Shown: piece after piece, positions 44,807 through 53,925 of the stretch | Numbering within the stretch: position 1 is the first letter of the stretch | Layout of the letters: each line of letters opens with the position of its first letter | From: Streptomyces sp. NRRL F-6676 | Lineage (GTDB): Bacteria > Actinomycetota > Actinomycetes > Streptomycetales > Streptomycetaceae | DNA length: 64,000 nt | Assembly: GCF_000725625.1 (NCBI RefSeq) | Contig: NZ_JOHS01000014.1 | Span: forward strand, 124,001-188,000 | Direction of reading: 5' to 3' | Notes under the pieces: generated by a model | Databases searched by the model: none | What the model saw: only the letters and a program-made list of their open reading frames with translations | Told to the model about the DNA's origin: nothing | Translations under genes and position numbers: made by a program

Positions 44807-46513
44807 ATGACTCAACTGTTCGGAGACCCTGAGCAGTTCGGCGAGGACGCGTTGCGCGGCTTCGTCGCCGCCCACCCCGACCACGTCACCCCGGTCGACG
44901 GAGGCGTCGTGCGCAGCCGGCCGCAGGCCGGGGGACGGGTGGCCGTCGTGGTGGGGGGAGGCTGCGGCCACTACCCGGCGTTCCACGGGCTGGTCGGTCC
45001 GGGGCTGGCCGCGGGCGCGGTGGTGGGCAACGTGTTCACCTCGCCCTCGGCCCGGCAGGCCGAGCGGGTGGCGCGGGCCGCGGACAGCGGCGGCGGCGTC
45101 CTGTTCAGCTTCGGCAACTACGCCGGCGACCGGCTCAACTTCGGCATGGCACAGGAACGGCTGCGCCACGCCGGGCTCGACGTGCGCACCGTCGTCGTCA
45201 CCGACGACATCGCCAGCGCCCCGGCCGAGCGGCGTACCGAACGCCGGGGCATAGCGGGCGACTTCACCGTCTTCAAGGTGGCCGGCGCGGCCGCCGAGGA
45301 GGGGCTGGACCTGGACGGTGTGGAGGAGGCCGCCCGGCGCGCCAACGACCGCACCTTCTCCTTCGGCGTCGCCCTCTCCGGCTGTACGCTCCCGGGCGCC
45401 GACCGGCCCCTGTTCACCGTCCCGGACGGCATGATGGCGGTCGGCCTGGGCATCCACGGCGAGCCGGGCATCGAGGACCGCCCGCGCACCGACGCCGCCA
45501 CGCTGGCCCGCACCCTCGTCACCCGGCTGCTGGAGGAGCGCCCCGCGGACTCGGGCGACCGGGTCGCCGCCATCCTCAACGGCCTCGGCGCCACCAAGTA
45601 CGAGGAACTGTTCCTGCTGTGGGGCCAGGTCGAGGCGGAGCTGCGCGCGGCCGGCCTGACCGTCGTACGCCCCGAGGTGGGCGAGCTGGTGACCAGCCTC
45701 GACATGGCGGCCGTCTCGCTCACCCTGACCTGGCTGGACGAGGATCTGGAGCGCTGGTGGTGCGCCCCGTGCGACACCCCCGGCTACAAGCGCAACCCCG
45801 CCCGGCCCGCCGGGGCGCCGCCCACGCTCGCACCCGCCGACGGTGCCGGTGCCGACGCCGTGCTGCCGGCCGCGGACGACGCCTCCCGCCGGGCGGCCGC
45901 GCGGGTGCTGCACGTCCTGCGTACCGTGCGGCAGGCCCTGCACGACAACGCCGACGACCTCGGCCGCATCGACGCGGTCGCCGGGGACGGCGACCACGGG
46001 CGGGGCATGTGCAAGGGCATCGACGCCGCCGTCCGGGCGGCCGCCCGCGTCGCGGAGCGCGGCGCGGGCGCCGGCACGACCCTGACCGCCGCGGCGGACG
46101 CCTGGGCCGACGAGGCGGGCGGCACCTCCGGGGTGCTGTGGGGGGCGGGGCTGCGGGCCCTGGCCGACGCGCTCGGCGACACCGGCGCGGTCGACGGCGA
46201 GCGGGTGGCCGCCGGGGTGCGCGCGGCGCTGGACGCGGTGACCCGGCTGGGCGGTGCCCGGCCCGGCGACAAGACCCTCGTCGACGCCCTGGTTCCACTA
46301 GCCGAGCAGCTCGGCGCGGGGGTGGCCGAGGGCCTCTCCCTGGCGAAGGCGTCCGGCCGTGCCGCCGAGGCCGCCACCCGGGCCGCCGAGGAGACGGCGT
46401 CGCTGCGTCCGCGCACCGGCCGGGCGGCTCCGCTCGCCGAGCGCAGCCTCGGCACCCCGGACGCCGGCGCGACCTCCCTGGCCCTGTGCGCCCGGACGGC
46501 CGCCGGGGCCTGA
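44807..46513 (+). CDS. DhaK-DhaL fused kinase (dihydroxyacetone / erythrulose kinase family)
   Basis: A 568-residue ATP-dependent kinase. The DhaK domain (1-330) has [12 protein letters not shown] and the substrate-binding His217 in GIHGEP. A 30-residue Ala/Pro linker leads to the DhaL nucleotide domain (360-568) with the Asp triad 389/394/396 in [14 protein letters not shown]. This DhaKL fusion uses ATP directly, unlike PTS-linked forms. Such enzymes phosphorylate dihydroxyacetone or L/D-erythrulose; flanking isomerases favour a four-carbon ketose here. ATG 44807 follows GGAG by 9 nt. Confidence 0.88.
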   Translation: MTQLFGDPEQFGEDALRGFVAAHPDHVTPVDGGVVRSRPQAGGRVAVVVGGGCGHYPAFHGLVGPGLAAGAVVGNVFTSPSARQAERVARAADSGGGVLFSFGNYAGDRLNFGMAQERLRHAGLDVRTVVVTDDIASAPAERRTERRGIAGDFTVFKVAGAAAEEGLDLDGVEEAARRANDRTFSFGVALSGCTLPGADRPLFTVPDGMMAVGLGIHGEPGIEDRPRTDAATLARTLVTRLLEERPADSGDRVAAILNGLGATKYEELFLLWGQVEAELRAAGLTVVRPEVGELVTSLDMAAVSLTLTWLDEDLERWWCAPCDTPGYKRNPARPAGAPPTLAPADGAGADAVLPAADDASRRAAARVLHVLRTVRQALHDNADDLGRIDAVAGDGDHGRGMCKGIDAAVRAAARVAERGAGAGTTLTAAADAWADEAGGTSGVLWGAGLRALADALGDTGAVDGERVAAGVRAALDAVTRLGGARPGDKTLVDALVPLAEQLGAGVAEGLSLAKASGRAAEAATRAAEETASLRPRTGRAAPLAERSLGTPDAGATSLALCARTAAGA

Positions 46514-46620
46514 GGAAACGTCACTCCACCGTTCACGCACACCGTTCACGCACACCGTCCGCGCCCGCCGTCCGCACGAAGTACGGAGCGCGCACAGGAC
46601 AGAAAGGGAGTACGACCACC

Positions 46621-47148
46621 ATGACGGACGATGCCTCTGCGGCCCCCGAGCGGCTGCGTATCGTCGTCGGCTGCGACGACGCCGGCTTCGCCTACAAGGA
46701 GACGCTCAAGGCGGACCTGGAGCAGGACCCGCGGGTCGCGACCGTCACCGACGTCGGTGTCGGCGCGGACGAGCACACCGCCTACCCGCACATCGGTGTG
46801 GCGGCCGCCCGGCTGATCGCGGCGGGGGAGGCCGACCGGGCCCTCCTGGTGTGCGGCACCGGCCTGGGCGTGGCCATCAGCGCCAACAAGGTGCCCGGGG
46901 TCCGGGCCGTCACCGCGCACGACAGCTTCTCCGTGGAGCGCTCGGTGCTGAGCAACAACGCCCAGGTGCTGACGATGGGCCAGCGTGTCATCGGCCTCGA
47001 ACTGGCCCGTCGCCTGGTCCACGAGTGGCTCGGCTACCGCTTCGACCCCGCCTCGCCGTCGGGCGAGAAGGTCGCCGCCCTGGACCGTTACGACCGCGGT
47101 GCCGAGGCGGACGGTGCCACCCCGCTCGACACCGACGCCTCCTGCTGA
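46621..47148 (+). CDS. RpiB/LacAB-family sugar-phosphate isomerase (candidate DerI-like)
   Basis: A 175-residue isomerase. Catalytic Cys78 lies in [19 protein letters not shown] and is followed by the [15 protein letters not shown] phosphate region. The variant [19 protein letters not shown] resembles the tetrulose-phosphate isomerases (EryI/DerI) more than ribose-5-phosphate isomerase, so D-erythrulose 4-phosphate to D-erythrose 4-phosphate is the likely reaction (inference). The ATG at 46621 has AAGGGAG 10 nt upstream. It comes third in the operon, after the kinase. Confidence 0.85.
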   Translation: MTDDASAAPERLRIVVGCDDAGFAYKETLKADLEQDPRVATVTDVGVGADEHTAYPHIGVAAARLIAAGEADRALLVCGTGLGVAISANKVPGVRAVTAHDSFSVERSVLSNNAQVLTMGQRVIGLELARRLVHEWLGYRFDPASPSGEKVAALDRYDRGAEADGATPLDTDASC

Positions 47149-47380
47149 CCGAGGCCGGCGCCCGCCTCCTTCGGCCGGGCTCCTCCCGCCCCCCACCGCC
47201 CGGCCCGGTCCCTCTCCTTCGTTCCCGCCCCGCCCGACCCTTCCCCGCCCGCCCCGTACGGCCTCCCCGTACGCGATCGTCCGCACGCCCTCATCCCGTC
47301 CGGCCCGCTCCCGGCGGGCGGCCCGGCTGCCCGGGTCCGCCCCGGCGTCCATGGGGCCCGGTGACAAGGAATCGCCAACG

Positions 47381-48802
47381 ATGTCGTTCTCAAGACCCAC
47401 CACAGCCGCCCACTCCGTGATGGCCGCCGCGCAGTCCGCGGACTGGAGCGGACACGACACGCTGCTGCTCGTCATGGTCGGCGTGGCCATCGTCGTGATC
47501 GTCACGCTGATCAGCGTCCTCGACTTCCACCCCTTCGTCGCGCTCATCGCCGGCTCGCTGGTGCTCGGCATCGGCGCCGGCCTGGATCTCGACAAGGTGG
47601 TCGGATCCTTCGGTGACGGCATGGGCAGCACGCTCGGCGGCACCGGCGCGCTCATCGCACTCGGGGCCATCCTCGGCAAACTCCTCGCCGACTCCGGCGC
47701 GGTGAACAGCATCGTCGACGCCTTCACCGCCCGTGCGGGCGCCCGCTCGCTGCCCTGGCGCATGGCACTGATCGCGGTCGTCATCGGACTGCCGATGTTC
47801 TTCGAGGTCGGACTCGTCCTGCTGGTGCCGCTCATCGTCGTGATGTCCAAGCGCACGGCCACCCCGCTGGTCCGCATCGCGGTTCCCGCGCTCGCCGGTC
47901 TCGGCGCGCTGCACGCCTTCGTGCCGCCGCACCCCGGCCCGCTCGTCGCGGTGGACGCCCTCCACGCCGACGTCGGCATCACCCTGGGGCTCGGCCTGAT
48001 AGCGGCGATCCCGTCGGTGATCATCGCCGGACCCCTCTACGGCAACTTCATCGCCAAGCGGGTCCACGCCGAGCCGCCGGCGGCGCTGGTGGAGTCGCTG
48101 GTGGTGAACGAGGAGAGCGAGAACGGCCGCCGGACGCCGTCGCTCGCCGTCTCCCTGCTGACGATCGCGCTCCCGGTCGTGCTGATGATCGCCAAGTCGG
48201 TCGTGGACATCGCCTTCCCCGGCAGCGCCTGGTACAACACGCTCCTGGACTTCCTGGGCAACCCGCTGGTGGCGATGTTCCTCGTCGTCCTCGTCGCCAC
48301 GGCCACCTTCGGCTACGCGCTGGGCAAGAGCAGGGCCGAGGTCCGCTCCATCGTCTCCTCCGGTCTGCCGCCGGTGGCGGGCATCCTGCTCATCGTCGGC
48401 GCCGGCGGCGGCTTCAAACAGCTGATCGTCGACTCGGGAGTCGCCGACGCGATCGGCAAGGGCGCCGCCCAGGCGAACATCCCGCTGCTGGTCCTCGGCT
48501 GGCTGGTGGCCGTCCTCATCCGCCTCGCCACCGGTTCGGCGACGGTGGCCACCACCGCGGCCGCCGGCATCATCGCCCCCATGGCCGCCGGTACCGGTCA
48601 GGTCGAGGCGAGCCTGCTGGCCCTGGCCGTGGGCGCCGGCTCCCTGTTCTTCTCGCATGTCAACGACGCCGGCTTCTGGCTGTCGAAGGAGTATTTCGGC
48701 ATGTCGGTGGCCCAGAACGTCAAGACCTGGTCCGTCCTGTCCACCCTCGTCGCCCTCGTCGGCCTGGGGATGGCCCTGCTCATGCATGCCGTCCTGGTCT
48801 GA
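47381..48802 (+). CDS. GntP-family proton:gluconate-type symporter
   Basis: A 473-residue membrane protein with about 12 helices. It carries GntP signatures: FHPFVALIAGSLVLGIGAG, GSTLGGTGALIALGAILGKLLADSGA, ALHAFVPPHPGPLVAVDAL, ATGSATVATTAAAGIIAPM and FFSHVNDAGFWLSKEYFGMS. The family carries gluconate, glycerate and C4 sugar acids, so a carboxylated substrate is expected. That fits the adjacent hydroxyacid dehydrogenase better than a plain tetrulose. ATG 47381 has AAGGA 10 nt upstream; a 232-bp spacer separates it from the isomerase gene. Confidence 0.9.
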   Translation: MSFSRPTTAAHSVMAAAQSADWSGHDTLLLVMVGVAIVVIVTLISVLDFHPFVALIAGSLVLGIGAGLDLDKVVGSFGDGMGSTLGGTGALIALGAILGKLLADSGAVNSIVDAFTARAGARSLPWRMALIAVVIGLPMFFEVGLVLLVPLIVVMSKRTATPLVRIAVPALAGLGALHAFVPPHPGPLVAVDALHADVGITLGLGLIAAIPSVIIAGPLYGNFIAKRVHAEPPAALVESLVVNEESENGRRTPSLAVSLLTIALPVVLMIAKSVVDIAFPGSAWYNTLLDFLGNPLVAMFLVVLVATATFGYALGKSRAEVRSIVSSGLPPVAGILLIVGAGGGFKQLIVDSGVADAIGKGAAQANIPLLVLGWLVAVLIRLATGSATVATTAAAGIIAPMAAGTGQVEASLLALAVGAGSLFFSHVNDAGFWLSKEYFGMSVAQNVKTWSVLSTLVALVGLGMALLMHAVLV

Positions 48803-48838
48803 CGAGACGACCGGGGCCGGGAGCGGCCGGGCGGGCCT

Positions 48839-48910
48839 CGCCCGCACCGGCTCTCCCGGAGCCGAGGGGCCCGCCGCCCGCACCGGCTCTCCCCGAGCCG
48901 CAGGGCCCGC
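48839..48910. repeat. 36-bp direct repeat with internal hairpins
   Basis: Positions 48839-48874 and 48875-48910 repeat the same 36-mer with two or three differences. Each unit contains CGGCTC...GAGCCG arms that can fold. It lies in the spacer between the permease and dehydrogenase genes. Confidence 0.8.
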
Positions 48911-48965
48911 CGCCCGCCCGGCCGCCCCCACCCTCTCCACCCGCACCGACCGTAAGGAACACACC

Positions 48966-49922
48966 GTGTCCGAGCCGCAGCCGCACACCACCACCGTCCC
49001 TGCCGACGCCCCCGTCACCGCCGTTCTGGGACTGGGCGCGATGGGGCTGCCCATGGCGACCCATCTGGCCGGGGCCTTCCCCGTGCGCGCCTTCGACATC
49101 GCCGGACCGCGGCGCGACCTGGCCGCCGCCGCGGGTGCCGTTCCGGCCGCCGACCCGGCCGAGGCCGTCGACGGCGCGGACGTCGTCGTGGTCGCCGTCC
49201 GCGACCAGGCGCAGCTGACGGCCTGTCTGTTCGGCGACGGCAGCGGCTCCGCGGGGGCCGGCGCCAAGCTGCGGCGCGACAGCGTGGTCGTCGTCACCAG
49301 CACCGTCGGCGTCGACGCCGTGAAGTCCGCCGCCGCCCGCCTGGCCGAGCAGGGGGTGCTGCTCGTCGACGCCCCGGTCAGCGGCGGCGCCGTCCGGGCC
49401 GGATCCGGCGAACTGCTCATCATGGTCGGGGCCGACGACGCCGCGCTGGCCGCCTCCCGTCCGGTGCTGGACCGGCTCGCGGGCACCGTCCACGTGGTGG
49501 GCGCCCACGTGGGCGACGGGCAGATCATGAAGACCGTCAACCAGCTGCTGTGCGGCATCCACACCGCCGCCGCGGCCGAGTCCCTCGCCCTCGCGCACTC
49601 CCTGGGCCTCGACGTCGACGCGGCCGTGGAGGTGCTCGGCCAGGGCGCCGCCGCCTCCTTCATGCTGGCCGACCGCGGACCGCGCATGGCGCAGCAGTAC
49701 CGCCGCACCGCCGACGGCTCCGGCGGACCCGAGCTGCGCTCACGGCTGGACATCATCCGCAAGGACATGCACCTGGTGGTGGAGCTGGCCAAGCAGGCCG
49801 GGGTGGCCACCCCGGTGGCGGCGGCGGCCGACCAGCTCTACCAGTTGGCGATGGCGCGGGGCCTGGCCGCCGAGGACGACTCGTCCCTGGTCACGCTGCT
49901 GTCCCCGCACTCCCGTGACTGA
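48966..49922 (+). CDS. NAD(P)-dependent 3-hydroxyacid dehydrogenase (HIBADH/LtnD/GarR family)
   Basis: A 318-residue beta-hydroxyacid dehydrogenase. The nucleotide fold VLGLGAMGLPMATHLAG (about 20-36) is followed by the substrate motif DAPVSGGAVRAGSGELLIM, and the catalytic Lys lies in GQIMKTVNQLL. A ribosome site AAGGA is 7 nt before GTG 48966. The family includes 3-hydroxyisobutyrate, tartronate semialdehyde and L-threonate (LtnD) dehydrogenases; the operon context favours a four-carbon acid. The usual LtnD partners (a DUF1537 kinase and an aldolase) are not present. Confidence 0.85.
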   Translation: MSEPQPHTTTVPADAPVTAVLGLGAMGLPMATHLAGAFPVRAFDIAGPRRDLAAAAGAVPAADPAEAVDGADVVVVAVRDQAQLTACLFGDGSGSAGAGAKLRRDSVVVVTSTVGVDAVKSAAARLAEQGVLLVDAPVSGGAVRAGSGELLIMVGADDAALAASRPVLDRLAGTVHVVGAHVGDGQIMKTVNQLLCGIHTAAAAESLALAHSLGLDVDAAVEVLGQGAAASFMLADRGPRMAQQYRRTADGSGGPELRSRLDIIRKDMHLVVELAKQAGVATPVAAAADQLYQLAMARGLAAEDDSSLVTLLSPHSRD

Positions 49923-50041
49923 CCGGGGGCGGGCGGTGCCCCGGTCCGGACCGCACGGGGGACACCCGGGCCGGGCCGCTAACCTGGGATCCGCCACGAA
50001 GAGGCGCGCGCAGCGGCGCCGGGCAGAACGGAGGGCACCAC

Positions 50042-50737
50042 ATGGGCGGCGCCGGGAGGCGGAAGGGCGGCGGACCGGTACGCACCGCACTGATGGACGA
50101 GGCCTACGAGGCCCTGCTGTCGCTGATCCTCGACGAGGGTCTGGCCCCGGGGACGGCGCTGCGCATCGACACCATCGCCCGCGAGTGGAACGTCTCGGCC
50201 ACCCCGCTGCGCGAAGCCCTGGCGAAGCTGGAGCACACGGGTCTCGTGCACCGTATCCCGCTCAAGGGCTACACGGTCGCGCCGATGCTCACCGACGAGG
50301 AGTTCGCGCAGCTGATGGCCGCCCGCCTGCTCATCGAGCCGTACAACGCCCGGCACGCCTGCGACCGGGACGCCGCCGGCACCACGCGGTTGCTCCAGGA
50401 ATGGCACACACGTATGACGCAGGCCGCGGCGCAGCGCGACAATGACGATTTCCGCGCTTATCTCCAGGCCGACTCCGCTTTTCATGACGTCATCGCCAAG
50501 AAATGCGGAAACCGATTTCTGTGCGATGCCATCGATCCGCTCGGGGCACATGTGCAGCGTTTCCGGCGATTTCACGGAACCCGGGTGACGGACACGGACG
50601 TCGCGCTCGCCGAACACCAGGCGATCCTGGACGCCTTCGCGGCCGGGGACCCGGAGCGGTGCGAGGCGGCCATGCGCGCCCACCTGCGCGGCGTCGCGGA
50701 CCGAGCGGCACCGACCTCCTCCGCCCCGGCTGAGTGA
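50042..50737 (+). CDS. GntR-family FCD-domain regulator
   Basis: A 231-residue regulator. The winged helix (EAYEALLSLILDEGLAPGTALRIDTIAREWNVSATPLREALAKLEHTGLVHRIPLKGYTVAP) precedes an FCD domain (RLLIEPYNARHA, DSAFHDVIAKKCGNRFL, EHQAILDAFAAGDPERCEAAMRAHL) whose histidines bind a metal and a carboxylate ligand. It closes the C4 operon in the same direction and probably controls it. GGAGGG is 6 nt before ATG. Its middle part (50400-50540) has noticeably lower GC than the surroundings. Confidence 0.88.
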   Translation: MGGAGRRKGGGPVRTALMDEAYEALLSLILDEGLAPGTALRIDTIAREWNVSATPLREALAKLEHTGLVHRIPLKGYTVAPMLTDEEFAQLMAARLLIEPYNARHACDRDAAGTTRLLQEWHTRMTQAAAQRDNDDFRAYLQADSAFHDVIAKKCGNRFLCDAIDPLGAHVQRFRRFHGTRVTDTDVALAEHQAILDAFAAGDPERCEAAMRAHLRGVADRAAPTSSAPAE

Positions 50738-50847
50738 ACCCCCGGCCGACCGGCCTGTTCCGCCGTGCGACACGGGGAACCGGCCGGCGCCGAGGCCTGC
50801 CCTGATTTCGGCGAATCGGTAATTCCCCAATAAATTCCGGAACACGG

Positions 50848-50875
50848 TTGACCGGCCCGAGAAATTGCTCATAAC
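50848..50875 (+). promoter_or_regulatory. putative promoter of the GH30 gene
   Basis: TTGACC (50848-50853) and CATAAC (50870-50875) with a 16-nt spacer, in a low-GC stretch 129 nt before the GH30 start. Confidence 0.5.
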
Positions 50876-51003
50876 GTGAAAGAGCCTTCCGGCCGGAAGA
50901 GCGCACCACTGTAATACCCGCCGCCCGGCACCCCCGTTGCGCGCTAGGCGATTGTGCGACCGTACGGCGGCGTTCTCCGTCGATTCCACCGGAACGAAGG
51001 TGT

Positions 51004-52488
51004 GTGCAAGGTATGCAGAGCATCACGACGTCGCGGTCCCGCCGGAGCGTCAGGGCGGCCACCGTCCTCACCGGCCTCCTCGCCCTCGGCGCGACGACCC
51101 TGAGCGCCGGCCCGGCACAGGCCGGCGCCGCCCCGGCGCAGGTGGCGGATCGGACCACCATCACGGTCGACCCGCACCAGCGGTACCAGGTCGTCGACGG
51201 CTTCGGCTTCTCGGAGGCCTTCCAGCGCGCCCGCCAGATCCAGAACCTCTCTCCCGACACCCGGCAGCAGGTGCTCGACCTCCTCTTCAGCGACGACAAG
51301 GGCGCGGGCCTGACCATCCTGCGCAACGGCATCGGCTCCTCGCCCTCGGACGACCAGGACTGGATGAAGTCCATCGAGCCCGCGAGCCCGGGCTCCCCCG
51401 GCGCCACCCCGCACTACGTCTGGGACGGCGACGACAACGGTCAGGTGTGGCTGACCAAGCAGGCGCGGAAGTACGGCGTGAAGAACGTCTACGCCGACGC
51501 CTGGAGCGCGCCCGGCTACATGAAGACCAACGGCGACGACAGAAACGGGGGCGAGCTGTGCGGCGTGCGCGGCACGGACTGCGCCACCGGGGACTGGCGC
51601 GCCGCGTACGCCAAGTACCTCGTGCAGTACCTCAAGTTCTACGCGCAGGAGGGCATCGACGTCACCCACGTCGGCTTCACCAACGAGCCCGACCTCACCA
51701 CCGAGTACGCGAGCATGCGCTCCGACGGCTACCAGGCCGCGGACTTCCTGAAGGTGTTCGGCCCCCTGCTGGAGAAGTCGGACCTGAAGACGAAGATCGC
51801 CTTCGGGGAGGCCACCGGCTGGCGTGACCAGGAGGAGATGCTCCAGGAGATGAAGTCGGTGCCGGGCGCCGACCAGTACGTCGACACCGTCGTCGGCCAC
51901 GGCTACCAGAGCGAGCCGTCCTCGCCGCTGAGCACCGACAAGCCCACCTGGCAGTCGGAGTGGGCCGACCTGGACGGCGACTGGAACAACCACTGGGACG
52001 CCATCGGCAAGGCGGGCGAGGGCCTGGAGTGGGCCAACAAGATCCAGGACTCCTTCACCGAGGGGAACGTCAGCGCCTTCCTGTACTGGATCGGCGCGGA
52101 GAACACGGGCAGCAACAGCGCGCTGATCCAGCTGAAGGACGGCAAGGCCGACGCCTCCGCGCGGCTGTGGGCCATGGCCCAGTTCAGCCGGTTCGTCAAG
52201 CCCGGCGCACACCGGATCGGGACGAAGAACCCCAACTCCCTGCTGGGCGTGAGCGCGTTCCGGAACCAGGACGGGTCGATCGCCGTGCAGGTCATCAACA
52301 ACGGCCACGAGCAGGCCTCGACCACCCTGGCACTGCCCGGCGTGAACGGCGTCTCCGTCGAGCGCTACCTGACGAACGAGGGCAACCATCTGAGCGCCCA
52401 GGCCCCGGTGCGCGGCGTGGGCGGTCGTCTCACCGCGGACGTCCCGGCCCGTTCCATGGTCTCCTTCGTCATCCCGGCGAAGGGCTGA
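51004..52488 (+). CDS. secreted GH30 glycoside hydrolase
   Basis: A 494-residue exported enzyme. A Sec or Tat-like signal (SRSRRSVRAATVLTGLLALG) ends at AQA-GA, about residue 40. The GH30 catalytic barrel has the acid/base in FTNEPD (Glu228) and the nucleophile in WQSEWA (Glu319). The C-terminal 130 residues form the side beta-sandwich (LLGVSAFRNQDGSIAVQVINNG). The DGFGFSEAF start and overall pattern suggest the beta-1,6-galactanase-like subgroup; a glucanase role is not excluded. The start is GTG 51004 or ATG 51013, neither with an ideal ribosome site. The stop lies inside a tandem repeat. Confidence 0.85.
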   Translation: MQGMQSITTSRSRRSVRAATVLTGLLALGATTLSAGPAQAGAAPAQVADRTTITVDPHQRYQVVDGFGFSEAFQRARQIQNLSPDTRQQVLDLLFSDDKGAGLTILRNGIGSSPSDDQDWMKSIEPASPGSPGATPHYVWDGDDNGQVWLTKQARKYGVKNVYADAWSAPGYMKTNGDDRNGGELCGVRGTDCATGDWRAAYAKYLVQYLKFYAQEGIDVTHVGFTNEPDLTTEYASMRSDGYQAADFLKVFGPLLEKSDLKTKIAFGEATGWRDQEEMLQEMKSVPGADQYVDTVVGHGYQSEPSSPLSTDKPTWQSEWADLDGDWNNHWDAIGKAGEGLEWANKIQDSFTEGNVSAFLYWIGAENTGSNSALIQLKDGKADASARLWAMAQFSRFVKPGAHRIGTKNPNSLLGVSAFRNQDGSIAVQVINNGHEQASTTLALPGVNGVSVERYLTNEGNHLSAQAPVRGVGGRLTADVPARSMVSFVIPAKG

Positions 52489-52563
52489 CCGGCGAAGGCA
52501 CGGCCGGCGAAGACCCGGCCGGCGAAAGGCCCGCCGGCGGAGGGTGACCCGGCGGAGCGCGGA
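52474..52563 (+). repeat. six 15-bp tandem units spanning the GH30 stop codon
   Basis: CCGGCGAAGGCACGG-like units repeat six times at exact 15-bp steps from 52474. The first ends in the GH30 stop codon, so continued reading would give a PA(K/E)xx pentapeptide repeat. Confidence 0.9.
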
Positions 52564-52575
52564 GTCTTCGCCCAC

Positions 52576-52623
52576 CCGGAGGGAGGCGCCCCCGGCCCCG
52601 AGGCCGGGGGCGCCTCCCTCCGG
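52576..52623. terminator. bidirectional terminator, GH30 / nagB
   Basis: A 22-bp perfect stem with a CCGA loop (arms 52576-52597 and 52602-52623), ending 14 nt from the nagB stop. It is the strongest hairpin in the window. Confidence 0.9.
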
Positions 52624-52636
52624 CCGCGAGGTGGTC

Positions 52637-53422
52637 TCAGATCCCTTGCCAGGCCGGCTTGTCGGCGAACGTATGCCGGAAGTAGTCCGCCAGCTTCAGC
52701 TTCGACGCCGCGCCCTCGTCCACCACCACCGTCGCATGCGCGTGCAACTGCAACGCCGACGCCGGGCACACCGCCGCCACCGGCCCCTCCACCGTCGCCG
52801 CCACCGCGTCCGCCTTCCCCTCGCCCGTGGCGAGCAGCACCAGATGCCGCGCTTCCAGGATCGTCCCGATCCCCTGCGTGATCACATGGTGCGGCACCTG
52901 GGCGATCTCCCCGTCGAAGAACCGCGCGTTGTCCACCCGCGTCTGCTCCGTCAACGTCTTGATCCGCGTCCGCGACGCCAGCGACGAGCACGGCTCGTTG
53001 AACCCGATGTGCCCGTCCGTCCCGATCCCCAGCAGTTGCAGGTCCACCCCACCGGCCCCCGCCAGCGCCGCGTCGTACGCCTCGCACGCCGCCTGCACGT
53101 CCTCGGCCGTCCCGTCGGGCCCCATGAACGCGTCCATGCCGATCCCGAGCGGCCGGAGCACCTCGCGCGCGAGTACGGAGCGGTAGGACTCGGGGTGCTC
53201 GGCCGGCAGCCCCACGTACTCGTCGAGCTGGGCGATCCGCACCCGGGAGGTGTCCACCTCACCGGCGCGCACCTTCGCCCCGAGGGCCTGGTACACGGGC
53301 AGGGGGGTCGATCCGGTCGCCACGCCGAGCAGGGCGTCGGGCTTGCGTCCGACCAGCCGGACGACGGCTTCCGCGACGAGCTCGCCGCCCGCCGCGGCGT
53401 CGGGGACGATGACAACTTCCAC
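52637..53422 (-). CDS. nagB: glucosamine-6-phosphate deaminase
   Basis: A 261-residue enzyme converting glucosamine 6-phosphate to fructose 6-phosphate and ammonia. Motifs: GVATGSTPLPVYQAL (phosphate loop), QLDEYVGL (catalytic Asp), GIGTDGHIGFNEPCSSLASRT and ATGEGKADAVAA. The GTG at 53422 opens MEVVIVPDAAAGGELVAEA. A DasR-type site overlaps its promoter region, so it belongs to the das regulon. DasR senses its substrate, giving feedback. It faces the GH30 gene. Confidence 0.96.
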   Translation of the reverse strand: MEVVIVPDAAAGGELVAEAVVRLVGRKPDALLGVATGSTPLPVYQALGAKVRAGEVDTSRVRIAQLDEYVGLPAEHPESYRSVLAREVLRPLGIGMDAFMGPDGTAEDVQAACEAYDAALAGAGGVDLQLLGIGTDGHIGFNEPCSSLASRTRIKTLTEQTRVDNARFFDGEIAQVPHHVITQGIGTILEARHLVLLATGEGKADAVAATVEGPVAAVCPASALQLHAHATVVVDEGAASKLKLADYFRHTFADKPAWQGI

Positions 53423-53454
53423 GCTGGCCTGCCGATCTGCCGAGAGGGTCGCTA

Positions 53455-53470
53455 TGTGGTTTAGACCAAT
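53455..53470. promoter_or_regulatory. dre-type DasR operator of nagB
   Basis: TGTGGTTTAGACCAAT matches 12 of 16 dre positions, centred about 40 nt upstream of the nagB start. Confidence 0.8.
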
Positions 53471-53622
53471 CTAGCAGAGCGGCCTCCGCCGGGGCAGGGC
53501 CCGCGAAGACCCCGCGCGCACACCATGCCCACCCGACGCGACGTGCGGGAAAAGGCGAAAGAAACATCCCGTCATGCATGGACACACGCGCGTGCGGCCA
53601 GCGACAATGGGCCTTGGCCAGG

Positions 53623-53638
53623 CATGGTCTAGTCCACG
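53623..53638. promoter_or_regulatory. dre-type DasR operator near the sRNA
   Basis: CATGGTCTAGTCCACG matches 12 of 16 dre positions with a perfect TGGTCTAG core. It is 200 nt from nagB but directly upstream of the probable scr5239-like sRNA. Confidence 0.7.
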
Positions 53639-53639
53639 C

Positions 53640-53850
53640 TTCCCCACTTCGAACGGACGCGCGGACGGGCCACGAACCGGCCGACGACCGCACTTCCGTC
53701 CTCCCCGCACAGGAGGGCGGACCGAGGAACCGGCGCTCTCTGCCCTGACTGCTCCGGCTCCTCACCTTCGGCCGAACGGGACCGCACACCCACGGCCGAT
53801 GCTGCTCCGGGCTGCGGTGCCGGGAGGGCTGAGGGTCCCTCCCAGGCGCC
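53640..53850 (+). ncRNA. probable scr5239-like small RNA (limits approximate)
   Basis: The position matches scr5239, a 159-nt sRNA conserved in streptomycetes and encoded just upstream of this sensor-kinase gene. Foldable elements are GAGGAACCGG...CCGGCTCCTC (53733-53764 region) and a terminal hairpin GGGAGGG-N8-CCCTCCC (53822-53843). In S. coelicolor the RNA represses dagA and metE. Placement is by synteny and structure only; the 5' end cannot be fixed, and a DasR site lies just before it. Confidence 0.5.
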
Positions 53851-53925
53851 GCGGCCCGCGGGTGCCTCCGGCCCCCGAATCGGGCGAATGCGGGCAGTGT
53901 CCGCACCCCCGGGTACGCTCGGCAC

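Larger units (their letters stand above)
53423..53925. other. nagB to sensor-kinase intergenic region
   Basis: 503 bp without a convincing protein gene. It carries two DasR-type sites and the probable sRNA described separately. ORFs that run through it on the minus strand have neither ribosome sites nor family motifs. Confidence 0.6.

Noticed and set aside
53471..53710. 79-codon minus-strand ORF upstream of nagB
   Set aside because: No ribosome site, Arg/Gly/Pro-rich composition, and it overlaps the second dre site and sRNA region.
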